Assembly: GCA_040901795.1 (NCBI GenBank)
Contig: JBBDYH010000080.1
Location: 1 to 64,000, forward strand
Source of the DNA: JBBDYH01 sp040901795
GTDB taxonomy: Bacteria > Planctomycetota > Planctomycetia > Pirellulales > JALHPA01
Length of the DNA: 64,000 nt
Direction: 5' to 3'
In this document: positions 46,511-56,349 of the stretch, one piece after another
How positions within the stretch are numbered: the stretch's first letter is position 1
Layout of the letters: each line of letters opens with the position of its first letter
Notes under the pieces: model-generated
The model's database searches: none
The model's input: only the letters and a program-made list of their open reading frames with translations
What the model was told of the DNA's origin: nothing
Translations under genes and position numbers: made by a program

Positions 46511-47268
46511 TATCCACTGAATTTGTCGAGACGCAGAAGCAGCTACTCACCACACTGCGACACTACGAGGAACGTGTCAACGACGGTCCGAACGCACACG
46601 CCTACTGGTACCGGGCGCGCAAACACCTAGATGGGCCCGTCGTCGGCCCGTTGCGGATTGTCCTGAATTATCTGGTGATCCATCTGTGCAAGCATCTTCC
46701 CTCCCTGGCGTTAAAACGCTGGCTATTGCGCTGGCTCGGCATGCGCCTCGGGCACAACGTCACCATCGTTTCGGGCGTGACGCGCGACTACTTTTTTCCC
46801 GAGCTGATCGACATCGGGCCGGACACGATCGTGGGCGTGAACGCCATGCTGCTTACCCACGAGTTCCTGCACGACCGGCTGCGCACCGGAAGAGTCAGCA
46901 TCGGCCGAGGTTGCCTGATCGGCGCTAATTGCACGGTGCTCGCCGGCGTGACGCTGGGCGCCGCCCTTGTGATGATCGTCGCCGACCGAATGGCAATGCA
47001 GCACGCCGACCAAAGCCGCGTCATCCAGGGTTTGGTAACCGGCATTGGCTTCATCGGCGGCGGAGCGATCCTGAAGATCACCGACGAGCGCCGCATCAAG
47101 GGGCTGACCACCGCGGCGGGCATTTGGATGACCGCCGCGATCGGCATTGCCGTCGGCGCCGGAAAGCGAACGACCGCAGTGGTTGCGACGTTCCTGACCT
47201 TCGTTGTGCTGCGGCTACTCCACTTGCTTGAGGAGCGATTCTTCCCCGAACCAAGTGAGGAGGCGTAA
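46511..47268 (+). pseudogene. Mosaic open frame: Wzz fragment, beta-helix acyltransferase, MgtC tail
   Basis: One uninterrupted frame contains three unrelated segments. At 46511-46545 'VSTEFVETQKQLL' is the Wzz motif seen in the Wzz-kinase at 30.2 kb. At 46555-46965 comes a left-handed beta-helix (hexapeptide) acyltransferase with 'HNVTIVSGVTRDYFFPELID', 'DTIVGVNAMLLTHEFLHD', 'VSIGRGCLIGANCTVLAGVT'. Then 46965-47268 is the C-terminal half of an MgtC/SapB membrane protein ('RVIQGLVTGIGFIGGGAILK', 'GLTTAAGIWMTAAIGIAVGA'). No start codon with a ribosome site fits any part. The acyltransferase lacks its last turns and the MgtC lacks its first helices. Junctions fall in short shared sequence (LGAA at 46959-46972). 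Confidence 0.8.
46516..46541. repeat. 26-base copy of a Wzz-gene segment (inverted copy at 30204-30229)
   Basis: ACTGAATTTGTCGAGACGCA plus GAAGCA is identical in the minus-strand Wzz-kinase gene (complement at 30204-30229). Flanking bases diverge within a few positions, so the copy is a short relic of this or a related gene. Confidence 0.75.
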
Positions 47269-47381
47269 CGATCCCTCGTCCGAGGTCCGCGGCTGCACGT
47301 GCAACGAACACCGAAGGCCGGGCAAGCGAACGACGGCCCGCTCGGCTGCGGTCGCCGGCTTCAGGCTTCGTCCACGCCCCC

Positions 47382-47900
47382 CTAGCGGCGGTCCTTCTTC
47401 TGCGCTTTCTTTTTCTTCTTTGCCGGCTCCGGCAGCTTGGCCTTCTGCTCAGGCGTTAACAAAGCGCGCGCTTGTTCCATGAGCTCGGCGCGGAGCGCCT
47501 GCTGCTCCTTTTGAATCGTCGCCAATCGTTCACGCTCGGCCGGTGAGAGCCCCAGCACCTCCTCAACCGCGGCCTTGGCCTCTTTTCCCTTCTTGCCGGC
47601 ATCCTTGGCGGCTTTCTTGGCCTCCTTTTCCGCCTTGCGGCGGTCCGGCGTCATGACCTCACTGCGCCGCTTTTGCAGGGCCGCCAGCTTGGGTCCGTAC
47701 TCCTTTTTCAGCTCGCCGACCTGGGCCTGTTGCTCGGCAGTCAAATCGATGTTGGCCAACATTTTGGCGAGCGGGTCGGGAGCTTTAGCGGCTTTCTTCG
47801 CATTTTTCTTCTTCCTGTCCTGCGCCTCGCCCTGCAGTGCAGCGCCGCAGAAGATGGCAATTGCGACCAGGATCAACAGCGGTTTTCCAAGTTTTCTCAT
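47382..47900 (-). CDS. Exported LTxxQ-type small protein (Spy/CpxP-like)
   Basis: The frame starts at 48047 but the ATG at 47900 gives a signal peptide (GKPLLILVAIAIFCGAALQG) followed by a Lys-rich helical protein of about 173 aa. Two LT-x-x-Q motifs (LTAEQQAQV, LTPEQKAKL) match the Spy/CpxP periplasmic chaperone family. The C terminus is KKKKKAQKKDRR. It closes the sigma-factor-led operon. Confidence 0.75.
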   Translation of the reverse strand: MRKLGKPLLILVAIAIFCGAALQGEAQDRKKKNAKKAAKAPDPLAKMLANIDLTAEQQAQVGELKKEYGPKLAALQKRRSEVMTPDRRKAEKEAKKAAKDAGKKGKEAKAAVEEVLGLSPAERERLATIQKEQQALRAELMEQARALLTPEQKAKLPEPAKKKKKAQKKDRR

Positions 47901-48009
47901 CGTAGTTTTCCTCACATGCGGGGGTTTTCGGTTCGAACACTCTTTCCGCGATCTTACGTCCTCGGGCCGCCAACCCAAGCCCGCCGGCCGGGGGCGATTT
48001 GCACGGTAG

Positions 48010-49302
48010 TTAGAATAGCTCCTCGATGACGGATCCCTCCCGCACAATCATCACCGGCCGCCCGCTCGGCGTGTGGTACTCCTTGGTGTAATCGATTCCA
48101 AGGTTGTGATAGAACGTCGCGGCCACCTGCTCGGGCGTGATTGGTTCGCCGGCCGGTCCCATCCCTTTGTCGTCGCTGGCGCCAAGTACCTGCCCGCCGC
48201 GAATTCCGCCGCCGGCCATCAGCACAAACATGGCGCGCGGCCAGTGGTCGCGGCCGGCACGTTGATTGATCTTCGGCGTGCGCCCGAATTCGCCGGTGAC
48301 CATTACCGCAGTCGATTCCAGCAGACCGCGCTCGGCCAGCGTGGCAAACATTGCGGCCAGACCGTCGTCGAGCACCTTGAGCTTGCCTCCCTTGAGCTGC
48401 GTGAAGTTGTTCTGATGCGTGTCCCAGCCGCCGAGGGTGACGGTCACGAACCGCACGCCGGCCTCGACTAACCGGCAGGCCAACAGGCAGCTTTGACCGA
48501 ACGGCGTCGCGCCGAACTGCTCGGCCACTTCGGGCTTTTCCTGGTTCACGTCGAACGCCTCCAGGGCGCGCGGCGACGTGATCATGTCGTGAGCCTGCTG
48601 ACCGAACTCGTCGAGCCCTTGCACCAGGTCGTCATTGGCTTCGAAGCCGCGAAACGCCGTGTCGATATCGCGGAGCAGCTCCCTGCGCTGCTCGACTTCG
48701 GTGATCGTCAACCCGCGGGCAAGCGATATGCCGCGGACCGAAAACGGCCGGCCCGGGGCGGGCGAGACATTGGTCGCCAAGGGAGCATATTGCACGCCCA
48801 GATAACCGGCACGCTGCGGCGTGTTGGGAATTGCCACGAAGGAAGGCAGCTCCGAGGGGACCGGAAGCTCCTTGCTCACCACAGCGCCCAAGCCGGGATA
48901 TTCCAGCGACGGCAGCGGCCGGTTGCCCGTGTTCATGTACTTCGCACCCAGGTCGTGCGCCGCTAGCGTGTGGCTCACGCCGCGCAAGACCGCATACTTG
49001 TCGACACACTGGGCCAGCCGCGGGAGATGCTCGCAAATCTCGATCCCCGCAACGTTGGTCTTGATGGGGTTAAATTCGCCGCGATAGTCGGCCGGCGCAT
49101 CGGGCTTGAGATCGAACATATCCAAGTGGGAAGGGCCGCCGCCGAGGTTGATAAAGATCGCTGCCTTCGCTTTGGCAGGCGCGACCTGGCCGGCTCGCAA
49201 CATGCGGAGATAACCGCCGAGCGAAAGTCCCGCGGTTCCCAATACGCCGACTTTCAGGAAATCGCGGCGTCGAACTCCGTCGCAGTAAAGATTGGTGGAC
49301 AT
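48010..49302 (-). CDS. Tat-exported DUF1501 protein
   Basis: 430 aa. A twin-arginine signal (RRRDFLKVGVLGTAGLSLGG) starts the protein, then the DUF1501 sulfatase-like fold: 'AIFINLGGGPSHLDMFDLKP', 'GQSCLLACRLVEAGVRFVTV', 'VMVTGEFGRTPKINQRAGRD' and 'YHNLGIDYTKEYHTPSGRP'. The family is very abundant in planctomycetes and is nearly always beside a DUF1549/DUF1553 protein, as here. The substrate is unknown. It is exported folded, which suggests a cofactor or metal. Confidence 0.92.
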   Translation of the reverse strand: MSTNLYCDGVRRRDFLKVGVLGTAGLSLGGYLRMLRAGQVAPAKAKAAIFINLGGGPSHLDMFDLKPDAPADYRGEFNPIKTNVAGIEICEHLPRLAQCVDKYAVLRGVSHTLAAHDLGAKYMNTGNRPLPSLEYPGLGAVVSKELPVPSELPSFVAIPNTPQRAGYLGVQYAPLATNVSPAPGRPFSVRGISLARGLTITEVEQRRELLRDIDTAFRGFEANDDLVQGLDEFGQQAHDMITSPRALEAFDVNQEKPEVAEQFGATPFGQSCLLACRLVEAGVRFVTVTLGGWDTHQNNFTQLKGGKLKVLDDGLAAMFATLAERGLLESTAVMVTGEFGRTPKINQRAGRDHWPRAMFVLMAGGGIRGGQVLGASDDKGMGPAGEPITPEQVAATFYHNLGIDYTKEYHTPSGRPVMIVREGSVIEELF

Positions 49303-49320
49303 GGATGGTTTAGGGTTCGG

Positions 49321-49350
49321 GGTTCAGCCCCGGCCGGAAGGCCGGGGTTC
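49321..49350. repeat. GC-rich palindrome between DUF genes
   Basis: CCCCGGCC-GGAA-GGCCGGGG at 49328-49347 is a perfect hairpin in the 60-base spacer. No T run follows on either strand, so it may be an mRNA processing or stability element or a dispersed palindrome. Confidence 0.6.
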
Positions 49351-49362
49351 GAGGCGTCAGGG

Positions 49363-51978
49363 TCAGTGATTGACAATAAACTCTTTGGTATTGATCAGCG
49401 CCCACATTACGTCGCGGAGCCCGGCGCCAAGCGATGCGGCCTCCTCGATGTGGTGAACGGCGCGAGTGGTCTCTTCCGCCGTCGGCTCACGGCTCAGGGT
49501 ACGGAGATACGCCTCTCGAACCGCGCCGGCGCGTTTGGCTGCGCGACCTGCATCGTCGTCAGCCTGTTTCTCGCTATCGCCCTCCGCTAGCGCCACCGGC
49601 GTCGCCTTCACTCGGCGCTTGGGACGTCCCTCAAGCGCGCGCTCCGTTTGTTTCACCCAGCCGTTGCGGCGCTCGATAAAATTCAGCGTCTCTTGATCGT
49701 TCTGCAGGTAGATTGTCTGCAGCAAGCTGGGTTCGGCCGACCGCTCGCAATCGCAATTGATCGCCCGCGCGGGCCGCCCAAAGACGGCCAGGGCATAATT
49801 CGCGCGGCCTGCGCCGGCGCCGCGATTGAGGCCGGCGAGATTGCCCAGACCGATCGCGCGGTTCTGGGCATCTTCCGCGAGTTTCTCGAGCTCCTCGTCG
49901 CCGGCGGTCGCCGTAACCACGGCGTCATAGGCTACTTCGGCGGGCAGCCGTCGCGGCACCGCTCGGCTGAAGTTTCGGTTGTCGAGTTTGTTGGTCTCGT
50001 TAGGCTTCCACGAACGCTGGTACGTCTGGCTGTTGCAGATCTGGCGGTGCAGCCATTTCAAATCGTAGCCGTGCTCGATGAAGCCGTTGGCAAGATAATC
50101 GAGCAATTCGGCGTTCCTTGGCGGGTTGGCCAGATTCATGTCGTCGGTCGGCTGGACGATCCCAACGTTGAAGTAATTTGCCCACACGCGGTTGACGATC
50201 GCGCGGGCGAAGTACCGCTTCGGATCGTTGCGCAGCCAATCCATCAGCGCCTTTCGCTCGTCGTCGAATTGCGTCAGATCGATTGTCTCTCCGCCCAACA
50301 GCCTGGCGTAGCGCGCCGTCGGCAGAGCTGCACGGGCGCGACGGGCTTTGGGGTTCTTCGCGGCTTTGCGACCCGCCGCCGGGTTTCCGCGAACGAGAAA
50401 CACCTCCTGATGGGGCACGGCCTTGCCTTCGGCGGCCATCGTGCGCAGCTCGCGTTGGAACTGGCCGTTGTTCTTCTTCCGCTTCTTGGGATCGGGCTCC
50501 AGCCCGAGATCCACGAGCATCTGATCGCTTTGCTCCTTGGTACCGGGCGCCACGCCGTATCGCACGCGAGCAAAGAACGGCTTGAACTGGTCAAAGTCGT
50601 CCTTCGTCCATTGATCGAATGGATGCTTGTGGCATTGCGCGCACTGGATCTGGATGCCCATAAAGGAGTAGGAGAAACCCGTCACGCGGTCGTCGACATT
50701 GCGGAAATTCAGCCGGGCCCAGTAGTGGGGCATCGTCTCGCGGTCGGTGAATTCGGCGGTCTTGTTTTCGCCATAGTACGTGCTTAGCTCACGGCAGTAT
50801 TCCTCATAGCTCTGTCCCGGCTTGCGGCTGACCGACAACACCAGACCCTCGACAATCTCATCGTACGGCTTGTTCTCCCTGAGCCGCTGGTAGATCCAGC
50901 GATACCACTCCTCTGCGGCCGGCATGTAAAGCGTGCGCATGGTCGCCGGGTTGTTGCCCGTAAGGTCGCTCAGCCGAGTCGCCCACCAGGCCGCGTACGC
51001 CGGCCGCTCCAAAAGCTCGTCAATCTTTCGGGCCCGCTTGTCGGGCGATGGATCTACCGCGAACGCCGCGATCTCGGCGGGCGGAGGAAGCGTGCCGGTG
51101 ATGTCCAGGCTTACGCGCCGCAGGAATTCGGCGTCGGTGGTCGCCTCCGAGGGAACGATGGCCAATTTCCGCAGCTTGGCAATCACGAGCTCATCGATCT
51201 TCGTGGGCGTGGCGACGAGGGGGTATTTGTCCCCGGTCTGGTCGGACACAGGCAAGAGTACCGGAACCGGCGCAACTCCGTTGTCGTAGAACGCCACGAC
51301 GTGTGTGTCGCCGACGCCCAGCGCGGTGACTTTGCCGCTCTCGTCGATCTTGGCGATCGCCTCGTCGTTCGTGCGGAAGCGTGCGATCGGCGTGACATCT
51401 TCCGACGTGCCGTCCGACCAGTGCGCGATGACCTTCAGTTGCGCCGTCTCGCCAGCTTTGCGGAACACGAGCTCGCGCAGAGTGATCTCCAAGCGCTCAA
51501 ACTTGATCTCGTCTTCGGTCCAGGGCTTTGCGCCCGCCGCGATCCAGCGATGCAGCACGCGGTATTCCCAGCCGTGGCGCGCATAGCGCTTGCCCCCTTC
51601 GTGGTCCTCCATGAGCGTGGGCTTGCGCAGGATTAAGCTCTCGGCCGGCTTGTCGCGATTGACGCGCGGAGAGTCACCGCCGGACAGCGCCTCATGATCG
51701 TTCTTGAAGTCGTATCCGAAGAGCGACAGCCGGAAACCCCCCTGCCCCTGGAACGAGCCGTGACAGGCGCGGCCGTTGCACCCCAGGCGGCCCAATAGGG
51801 GCAACACGTGTCGACGAAAATCGGGCGTCTCATCGGTGGCGGTGTCGTCGAACTCTTGTGCAACGTTGGCAAACCGTTCACTGATCGGCACGGCGGTATC
51901 GCCGGCTTGTGCGGAGGGTACTCCAAAGCTGCCGCCGACGAGCACCGTAAACAGTGTCACAGTCCAACTCCGCTTCAT
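49363..51978 (-). CDS. DUF1549/DUF1553 exported heme-motif protein
   Basis: 871 aa with an N-terminal signal peptide. An early cytochrome-like segment contains 'LGCNGRACHGSFQGQGGF' (C-x4-CH), and a Big_2 Ig-like domain lies at 'SGKVTALGVGDTHVVAF'. DUF1549 ('IVPSEATTDAEFLRRVSLDI', 'RPAYAAWWATRLSDLTGNNP') is followed by a second CxxCH ('IQIQCAQCHKHPFDQW') and then DUF1553 ('FARAIVNRVWANYFNVGIVQ', 'KWLHRQICNSQTYQRSW'). It overlaps the upstream gene by four bases. The role is thought to be degradation of sulfated or complex substrates, but is not established. Confidence 0.93.
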   Translation of the reverse strand: MKRSWTVTLFTVLVGGSFGVPSAQAGDTAVPISERFANVAQEFDDTATDETPDFRRHVLPLLGRLGCNGRACHGSFQGQGGFRLSLFGYDFKNDHEALSGGDSPRVNRDKPAESLILRKPTLMEDHEGGKRYARHGWEYRVLHRWIAAGAKPWTEDEIKFERLEITLRELVFRKAGETAQLKVIAHWSDGTSEDVTPIARFRTNDEAIAKIDESGKVTALGVGDTHVVAFYDNGVAPVPVLLPVSDQTGDKYPLVATPTKIDELVIAKLRKLAIVPSEATTDAEFLRRVSLDITGTLPPPAEIAAFAVDPSPDKRARKIDELLERPAYAAWWATRLSDLTGNNPATMRTLYMPAAEEWYRWIYQRLRENKPYDEIVEGLVLSVSRKPGQSYEEYCRELSTYYGENKTAEFTDRETMPHYWARLNFRNVDDRVTGFSYSFMGIQIQCAQCHKHPFDQWTKDDFDQFKPFFARVRYGVAPGTKEQSDQMLVDLGLEPDPKKRKKNNGQFQRELRTMAAEGKAVPHQEVFLVRGNPAAGRKAAKNPKARRARAALPTARYARLLGGETIDLTQFDDERKALMDWLRNDPKRYFARAIVNRVWANYFNVGIVQPTDDMNLANPPRNAELLDYLANGFIEHGYDLKWLHRQICNSQTYQRSWKPNETNKLDNRNFSRAVPRRLPAEVAYDAVVTATAGDEELEKLAEDAQNRAIGLGNLAGLNRGAGAGRANYALAVFGRPARAINCDCERSAEPSLLQTIYLQNDQETLNFIERRNGWVKQTERALEGRPKRRVKATPVALAEGDSEKQADDDAGRAAKRAGAVREAYLRTLSREPTAEETTRAVHHIEEAASLGAGLRDVMWALINTKEFIVNH

Positions 51979-52730
51979 TGCGCGGTCTCCTTCTTTTTGA
52001 CAGCGCTCTTCGAATTCTTCCCCTTCGCCGGCTTATTCTTGAGCGCCTTCGATTTCTCGGCCGACCGTTCGATCTGCCGCAAGAGAGCGTTGTATTGGCG
52101 ATCGATCTGCGCCTGGCGGCCTTGCTCGAATTCCTCAAGCGCCGTTTCGGCCTTCTTCAGCCGCTCGGTCGCAACATCGCGTTCGTACTGAAGCTGCTGG
52201 CCGCGAATGTGTGCCTGTTCTTCAAGAGCCCGCCGCAGCTCAAGCCGAATTGACTCGTCGTCGGACAACGCCGCGCGGGCAGCGAGCAACTGGATCCGCG
52301 ATCGAGTTTTCCAGGCGCGCAGCGCCAGCTCATGGCGCAGCGGATCGTTCTCATGAAGCGCCGCCAGCCGCTCGCTCGTGCGAAACAAATCGAGCACCAC
52401 GCTCTGGTACTGGCGCGGCCGGTCGGCTTTCAGCCGCTCGAGCAACTCGACCAGCTCCGGGTGATGGTTCGTTACAAACGCCAGCGCCGCCGCTTCGCGC
52501 CCTGGCGTGAGCATCGTGATGCGATCGGTGTTCTGCCTATTGGGCTCGCGTTTGACTTTTTTATCGTCGGACGCGGGAGCGGAGCGCGGTACATCGGTCG
52601 CCTGGCTTGCGGCCTTGGCGGCCGTAAATGACTGGGGCCCGTCGCCGCTGACCTGGGCTTGCAAGACGATCGCCGGACCGGCCACCAGGCAGGCGGCGAC
52701 TAAGAACGAGTTCAGTACAACACGAGGCAT
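51975..52730 (-). CDS. Exported coiled-coil protein
   Basis: 251 aa. A signal peptide (SFLVAACLVAGPAIVLQ) and a long Arg/Glu/Gln-rich helical body ('LKADRPRQYQSVVLDLFR', 'ERLKKAETALEEFEQGRQ') that probably forms a coiled coil, with a Lys-rich C terminus (KKKETAQ). It starts 98 bases after the anti-sigma gene and overlaps the DUF1549 gene by ATGA. No domain is recognisable; the partner may be the adjacent heme-motif protein. Confidence 0.7.
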   Translation of the reverse strand: MPRVVLNSFLVAACLVAGPAIVLQAQVSGDGPQSFTAAKAASQATDVPRSAPASDDKKVKREPNRQNTDRITMLTPGREAAALAFVTNHHPELVELLERLKADRPRQYQSVVLDLFRTSERLAALHENDPLRHELALRAWKTRSRIQLLAARAALSDDESIRLELRRALEEQAHIRGQQLQYERDVATERLKKAETALEEFEQGRQAQIDRQYNALLRQIERSAEKSKALKNKPAKGKNSKSAVKKKETAQ

Positions 52731-52828
52731 CGCAGCGGCAAGGCGGGAGAAAGGAGTAATGGAGTCGTTGTTATCCCGTAATCTCGTTCACCAACCGGAC
52801 AAGGTCGCCACGGCGAATCCGCCGGTCC

Positions 52829-53476
52829 TTACTGATTAATTGCCGGAGCAGGCTCGATGTCGGCGGTCTCGTGCTCGGCAAGCGCCGCGATCAACCAGTC
52901 GGCCGACAACAACGCTTCGGACGAGTCGTCCGAAACATCGTCCTCGACTGACTCGCCATCGATCGATTCCGCCACGTCGAGCTCGGAGTCGGTAGCAACC
53001 GAATCTTCCCACATGTCGGACGCCTGTTCGCGCAGCTCGCTCCACTGAGCAGCCAATGCGGAAGCGCCTCCGCGAATCGATGACGCCGTCTGCTCCGCTG
53101 GCACATCGGGCTGGCGATCTACGGGCCAGCGCTGTACGGTCAGCATCACCAGAAGTCCAGCGGCCAGGCCAGCCAACAGCCAACCGGCGCGCGCGAGCCA
53201 GGCGCGCCCTATGGGTGCCGCTGTGGGCCTGATCACGGCCCACCCAGCGGTGGTGGGCATAGCCCGCCCTACGGCTTCTTTCGACTGCAGCACGCAATGC
53301 GTCAGCTCCACCGCTGCAGCAACGGCTTCGCGCGCCCGCTGATCACCGGCCAATCGCAGTTCGAAGGCGGCATACTCGTCGGCGTCCAGTTCACCGGCGA
53401 CATAGCAGAACGCCAGCCAGTGAAGCTCGTCACCCGAGGTTTGCACTTCGTCGCATTGATCAGCGTTGTGGTTCAT
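52829..53476 (-). CDS. Anti-sigma-factor-like membrane protein
   Basis: 215 aa. The N-terminal region has 'WLAFCYVAGELDADEYAAFE' resembling a zinc-less anti-sigma domain, one transmembrane helix ('LAGLAAGLLVMLTV', about residues 105-120) and an acidic C-terminal tail (DVSDDSSEALL). It overlaps the sigma-factor gene by four bases, the classic arrangement for a membrane regulator of an ECF sigma factor. A conserved HxxxC zinc motif is not present. Confidence 0.75.
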   Translation of the reverse strand: MNHNADQCDEVQTSGDELHWLAFCYVAGELDADEYAAFELRLAGDQRAREAVAAAVELTHCVLQSKEAVGRAMPTTAGWAVIRPTAAPIGRAWLARAGWLLAGLAAGLLVMLTVQRWPVDRQPDVPAEQTASSIRGGASALAAQWSELREQASDMWEDSVATDSELDVAESIDGESVEDDVSDDSSEALLSADWLIAALAEHETADIEPAPAINQ

Positions 53477-54021
53477 TCATCCCCCCTGCTCAAACTCTTC
53501 CGCAACTTCGCCAATGCCGTCCGCATTCGCGTGAGCACCGTGCCCAGCGGCAACCGCAGCTCGCAGGCAATCTCGCCAAACCGCTGCCCATCGAACATCC
53601 GCCGCCGCACAATCTCGGCTTGCTCAGCGGGCAAGTCCGCCAATGCCCGCCTGACTTGCTCCACCGTTTCGAGACGCACCAAGGGGCTGTCGGGCGTCGA
53701 GTGCTCATCGTCGCAAGACCGCCGCCAAAACGCCTTTTGCACAAGTGCTCGCTCGGCCGCTGCGTCGCGGCGGCGAACGAGCATCGCCTCGTGATACGCC
53801 ACCGTAAACAGCCAGCTCTTCAGCGACTCGCTCCGGGCGGTGTGCCCTTGCTCGGCGGCCTTGGCGAACGTCGTCTGCAACACGTCCGCGGCGAGGTGGC
53901 CGTCGCGCAACAGGCCAGTCAAAAACCGTAACAGCTCAGCGGCATGCTCGGCGTACAACGCGGCAATCCGACCTGGGTCGAGCCTGGCAGGATCAGTCTT
54001 CGCAGAGTCCGCCTCAGCCAA
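53473..54021 (-). CDS. ECF RNA polymerase sigma factor
   Basis: 182 aa. Region 2 ('IAALYAEHAAELLRFLTGLL', 'DVLQTTFAKAAEQGH', 'SLKSWLFTVAYHEAMLVRRR') and region 4 ('ALADLPAEQAEIVRRRMFDG', 'RFGEIACELRLPLGTVLTRM') are complete. It begins a five- or six-gene operon with an anti-sigma-like partner and planctomycete surface/DUF genes, so it probably controls that operon. Upstream of 54021 the region turns into the eroded surface-protein gene. Confidence 0.92.
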   Translation of the reverse strand: MAEADSAKTDPARLDPGRIAALYAEHAAELLRFLTGLLRDGHLAADVLQTTFAKAAEQGHTARSESLKSWLFTVAYHEAMLVRRRDAAAERALVQKAFWRRSCDDEHSTPDSPLVRLETVEQVRRALADLPAEQAEIVRRRMFDGQRFGEIACELRLPLGTVLTRMRTALAKLRKSLSRGDE

Positions 54022-54326
54022 GTCCGTCTCCCGTTGGATCGCTCGCTCATTAAGTACGATGCGCGTCCGCCGGCGATTATTTTAGCCACACTCCGGCGGC
54101 CAGCGCGATATTAAGGGGCCCCTACGCTGGGGTTGACCGGCGGCCGGGGCGGCGGGGCGAGAGCGTGGTATCGACGCCAAGTTCGGCGAAGAACCAATCG
54201 AGGATCTGGTCGCGACCAAACAGCGTGTCGGCATCGGCGTCATCGAACACCGTGGCGCTGTCGGATTGCGCATCCAACCGCACTGCTTCGTCGTCCCGGC
54301 GGGAGCCAGTCCCCCCGTTGAGCTGA

Positions 54327-54419
54327 CAGCCAGGCGGTGCCTGCCGAGCTCGGCGTGCTTACCTTCACCGAAATGCTGGTGGTTGCGGCCAACATAGGCG
54401 AACTTCTCAGGTCGTCCAA
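54327..54419. repeat. 93-bp direct repeat, copy 1 (partner at 54867-54959)
   Basis: Copies at 54327-54419 and 54867-54959 differ at two positions only (54386/54926 C/T and 54394/54934 A/G) and lie exactly 540 bases apart, 180 codons. They encode the same GEVED segment (SSISVKVSTPSSAGTAWL-type), so this is a recent domain duplication. The copy at 54327 ends at the deletion junction. Confidence 0.85.
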
Positions 54420-56349
54420 GTCACTTACGCCGTTTTCGTCATCGTCGCTACCTTCGGGACACAGATCGTCTCCCAGCGCCACAAAGTGCGGTTGACCGGC
54501 CAGTTCGAAGTCCGTGCCGTTCCCCAGTGACGGACCCGCATTAACCCAGCCACCGCTCTTCCGCGTCTCTAGATGCCCCGCCTCCCCATAGGCAGTCAAG
54601 AGGATAGGCGCATCACCATAGTCTCCCCTGCGCGGATTGATGGTGACCGCGTAATCCTCGACTTCGCCATTCGCAACCACACCGGTGGGATCCAGTCCAC
54701 CTTGCTCGCTGATCCGGAACCGCGCAAAGGTCGTGCCCACAGGCGTACCGGCCGGCACGGTCACGTCAATGTGGTTAAAGTCCTCGTGCATTAGAATGCT
54801 GCCGCCGCCGAGACGTTCGCCCGCGTCATCCCAATCCCCGTCGGCGTTGAAGTCAATCCAAGCGTCCAGCCAGGCGGTGCCTGCCGAGCTCGGCGTGCTT
54901 ACCTTCACCGAAATGCTGGTGGTTGTGGCCAACGTAGGCGAACTTCTCAGGTCGTCCAACCCAGTCACACCGTTTTCGTCGTCGGCGCCGTTCAGATCGT
55001 CCCCCATCGCCGTAAAGTGCGGCTGGCTGGCGGATTCACTGTCCCAGGCCGTTCCCAAAATCGGACCCGTGCCGAGGTAGCTGGCGTCGCCATATGAGGT
55101 CGGCTGCGAGGTCAAGGGAATCACAGTCGGCGCGTCGCCATAGTCTCGGATCGGGAAGCCTACGACCACATGCTCGGCCGGCACGCCGCGCGAGTCGCCG
55201 ACATAGCGGTACTCGATCTGGTCTCTCTCGCCGAGATCCAAGCGGACTCGCTCGACGCCGTCGTAAGTAATCGAAATTGTGTTGTTCGTAGTTACCGTGA
55301 CGCGGCGGTTGCCGTCGTCGGTAATCGAGATGTTGGAGCCCCCTTGCGTTCCCACGATAGTCAACGTGTTATCAACTTGCGTAACCGTCGGTATGTCCGC
55401 GTCGATGCCTTCGATCAGGTGATCCTCGACTTCGCCGTCGGCGGCCGCACCGGTGGGGCCAAGGCCGCCGGCGCCGCTGAGGCGAAAGCGGGCGTAGGTC
55501 GGGCCCACCGTAGAGCCTGCTGGAATCTGGAAGGGGATGACATTGCTGCCACCGGCCACCGTGGTACTCACGCCGCCTCCCAGGTGTTCGTCCACATCAA
55601 ACGTGGCGCTCTGATCAAAATCGATCCAGGCATCCAGCGGCGATCGGCGGCGCGTTGTTGACCGTGACGGCGACCTGATCGCTGGCGCTTGTGCCATCGT
55701 CGTCGGTCACGCTGAACGTTACGATGTAGACGCCATTGTCGGCCGGCGTGAAGCTGAAGTTTTGTGCTTTGCCGTCGGCAACCACCTGGCCGTTTCTGGC
55801 CGAGACCTGCCACAGGAAGCTGTGCGTGTCGGCAGTCCCTGGATCGATGAATGTGCCATTGAGCGTAACCTTGCTTCCTTCATCGACGGTCTGATCAGGG
55901 CCGGCGTCTACCGCCGGCGAGACGTTGGTCACTTCAAGCGTCGTCGTGGCGATATCCGACTTGCCGTGGGAATCGGTCACGCGCAGCGCGATCGTTCGCG
56001 GTGCGAAGTTGTCGGCGAAGGTGACCGTCGGCTGCTCGCCCTTGATTTCGGGGTCAAACGTCACGCCGTCGAACTCAAGGTCCCACTCGTAGGTGAGCAT
56101 GTCGCCCAGTGGCTGCTCCGGATCGCTCGACGCCGACCCATCGAGTTGAAAGCTGCTCCCCTCGGGTGCGCTGTACGGTCCGCCGGCGTCGCAACCGGCG
56201 GATCGTTCACCGAGTTCACCGTCACACGGAAAGTGTCGTCTACGGAGGCGCCGGCCTTGTCGGTCGCCCGAACGCTGACATCCGCCTGGCCGTTCTGATT
56301 GGGCTGGTAGTCGAGCCGGAGCAGTGTCCCAATCAAGGCCGCCGTCACG

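Noticed and set aside
49648..50787. Plus-strand 379-residue frame opposite the DUF1549 protein
   Set aside because: Shadow of the heme-motif protein; no domain and no ribosome site.
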